A DNA stretch of 64,000 nucleotides, taken from contig CM034391.1 of NCBI GenBank assembly GCA_019925095.2, positions 25,037,051 through 25,101,050 of the forward strand, given 5' to 3'. Below the pieces are notes generated by a model, which searched no databases, was not told where the DNA came from, and saw only the letters and a program-made list of their open reading frames with translations. Origin of the DNA: Dendrolimus kikuchii. Its lineage: Eukaryota > Arthropoda > Insecta > Lepidoptera > Lasiocampidae. A program made the position numbers and the translations under genes. This document shows, in pieces, positions 63,851 through 64,000 of the stretch (its first letter is position 1; the number at the start of each line of letters is the position of its first letter).

Positions 63851-64000
63851 GGATAGCAGGTGGATCAGCGAAGATAGTACAGGATAGAGGTGACAAACCT
63901 TTATTTATCAACTTGCCATTTTTTCTAAAGAAATGTTTAGTGAGGTCATAGACATACCGCCAAACGATTTTGACTTCATGATTATTGGGACACTAACAGT
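63851..64000. other. Window end, nothing recognised
   Basis: No feature. Confidence 0.35.

Overview
The window reads as nuclear DNA of a lepidopteran insect (butterfly or moth). The basis is the AT-rich, repeat-saturated composition, tRNA-derived SINEs, Helitron-type elements with TC...CTAG ends, palindromic elements ending in an accgacttca motif, and several non-LTR retrotransposon tails of kinds I associate with Lepidoptera. Species cannot be named from the sequence alone. There is no sign of bacterial, viral or organellar sequence.

Only one host gene can be supported: the 3' end of a secreted-looking cysteine-rich gene on the + strand (exons 102-254 and 3186-3316). Two phase-compatible exons each encode one six-cysteine module, separated by a 2.9 kb intron filled with transposable elements. 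Everything downstream of about 3.4 kb is intergenic or deep-intronic DNA made of layered mobile elements. Almost all other open frames are repeat translations or worn-out reverse transcriptase C-termini.

The family letters used here are my own labels. A = about 315 bp SINE-like element whose tail reads CTCCTGCAATAAAA (some 20 copies). R = RTE-like LINE with a (TATG)n tail (14 copies, many with exact target-site duplications, TSDs). T and V = two tRNA-derived SINEs. W, G and L = three solo-LTR families. X = Helitrons. P, M, B and others = palindromic MITE-type elements. D/Z, K and others = further LINE fragments. U, N, E, Q, S and O = unclassified or tandem repeats.

Layout: 1-3.4 kb gene end plus intron TEs; 3.4-7.2 kb LTR, MITE and SINE patchwork; 7.4-8.6 kb a 258-bp tandem array (O); 9.1-10.6 kb an inverted pair of pogo/Tigger-like MITEs; 13.8-15.2 kb a hAT-like element holding a solo LTR and a Helitron; 18-23 kb A, W, R, D and V elements; 24-29 kb LINE fragments with SINEs; 30-34 kb solo LTRs and A copies; 34.4-36.0 kb a three-layer nested SINE/LINE/LINE block; 36.8-37.3 kb a (CA)n/(GC)n alternating purine-pyrimidine tract; 38.9-39.5 kb SINE-in-SINE; 42-46 kb R, U, A and Helitron nests; 47.1-47.7 kb a solo LTR with canonical heat-shock elements beside its TATA box; 50.5-53.4 kb two A-type insertions flanked by long direct repeats; 54.2-55.0 kb the longest R copy; 57.5-58.6 kb a Helitron split by a LINE; 59-64 kb sparse repeats.

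No operon-like or defence-type gene system is present. What deserves a second look is the cysteine-rich gene, the R-family truncation hot spot, the heat-shock-type LTR promoter, the long duplications around A insertions, and several uncatalogued palindromic elements.
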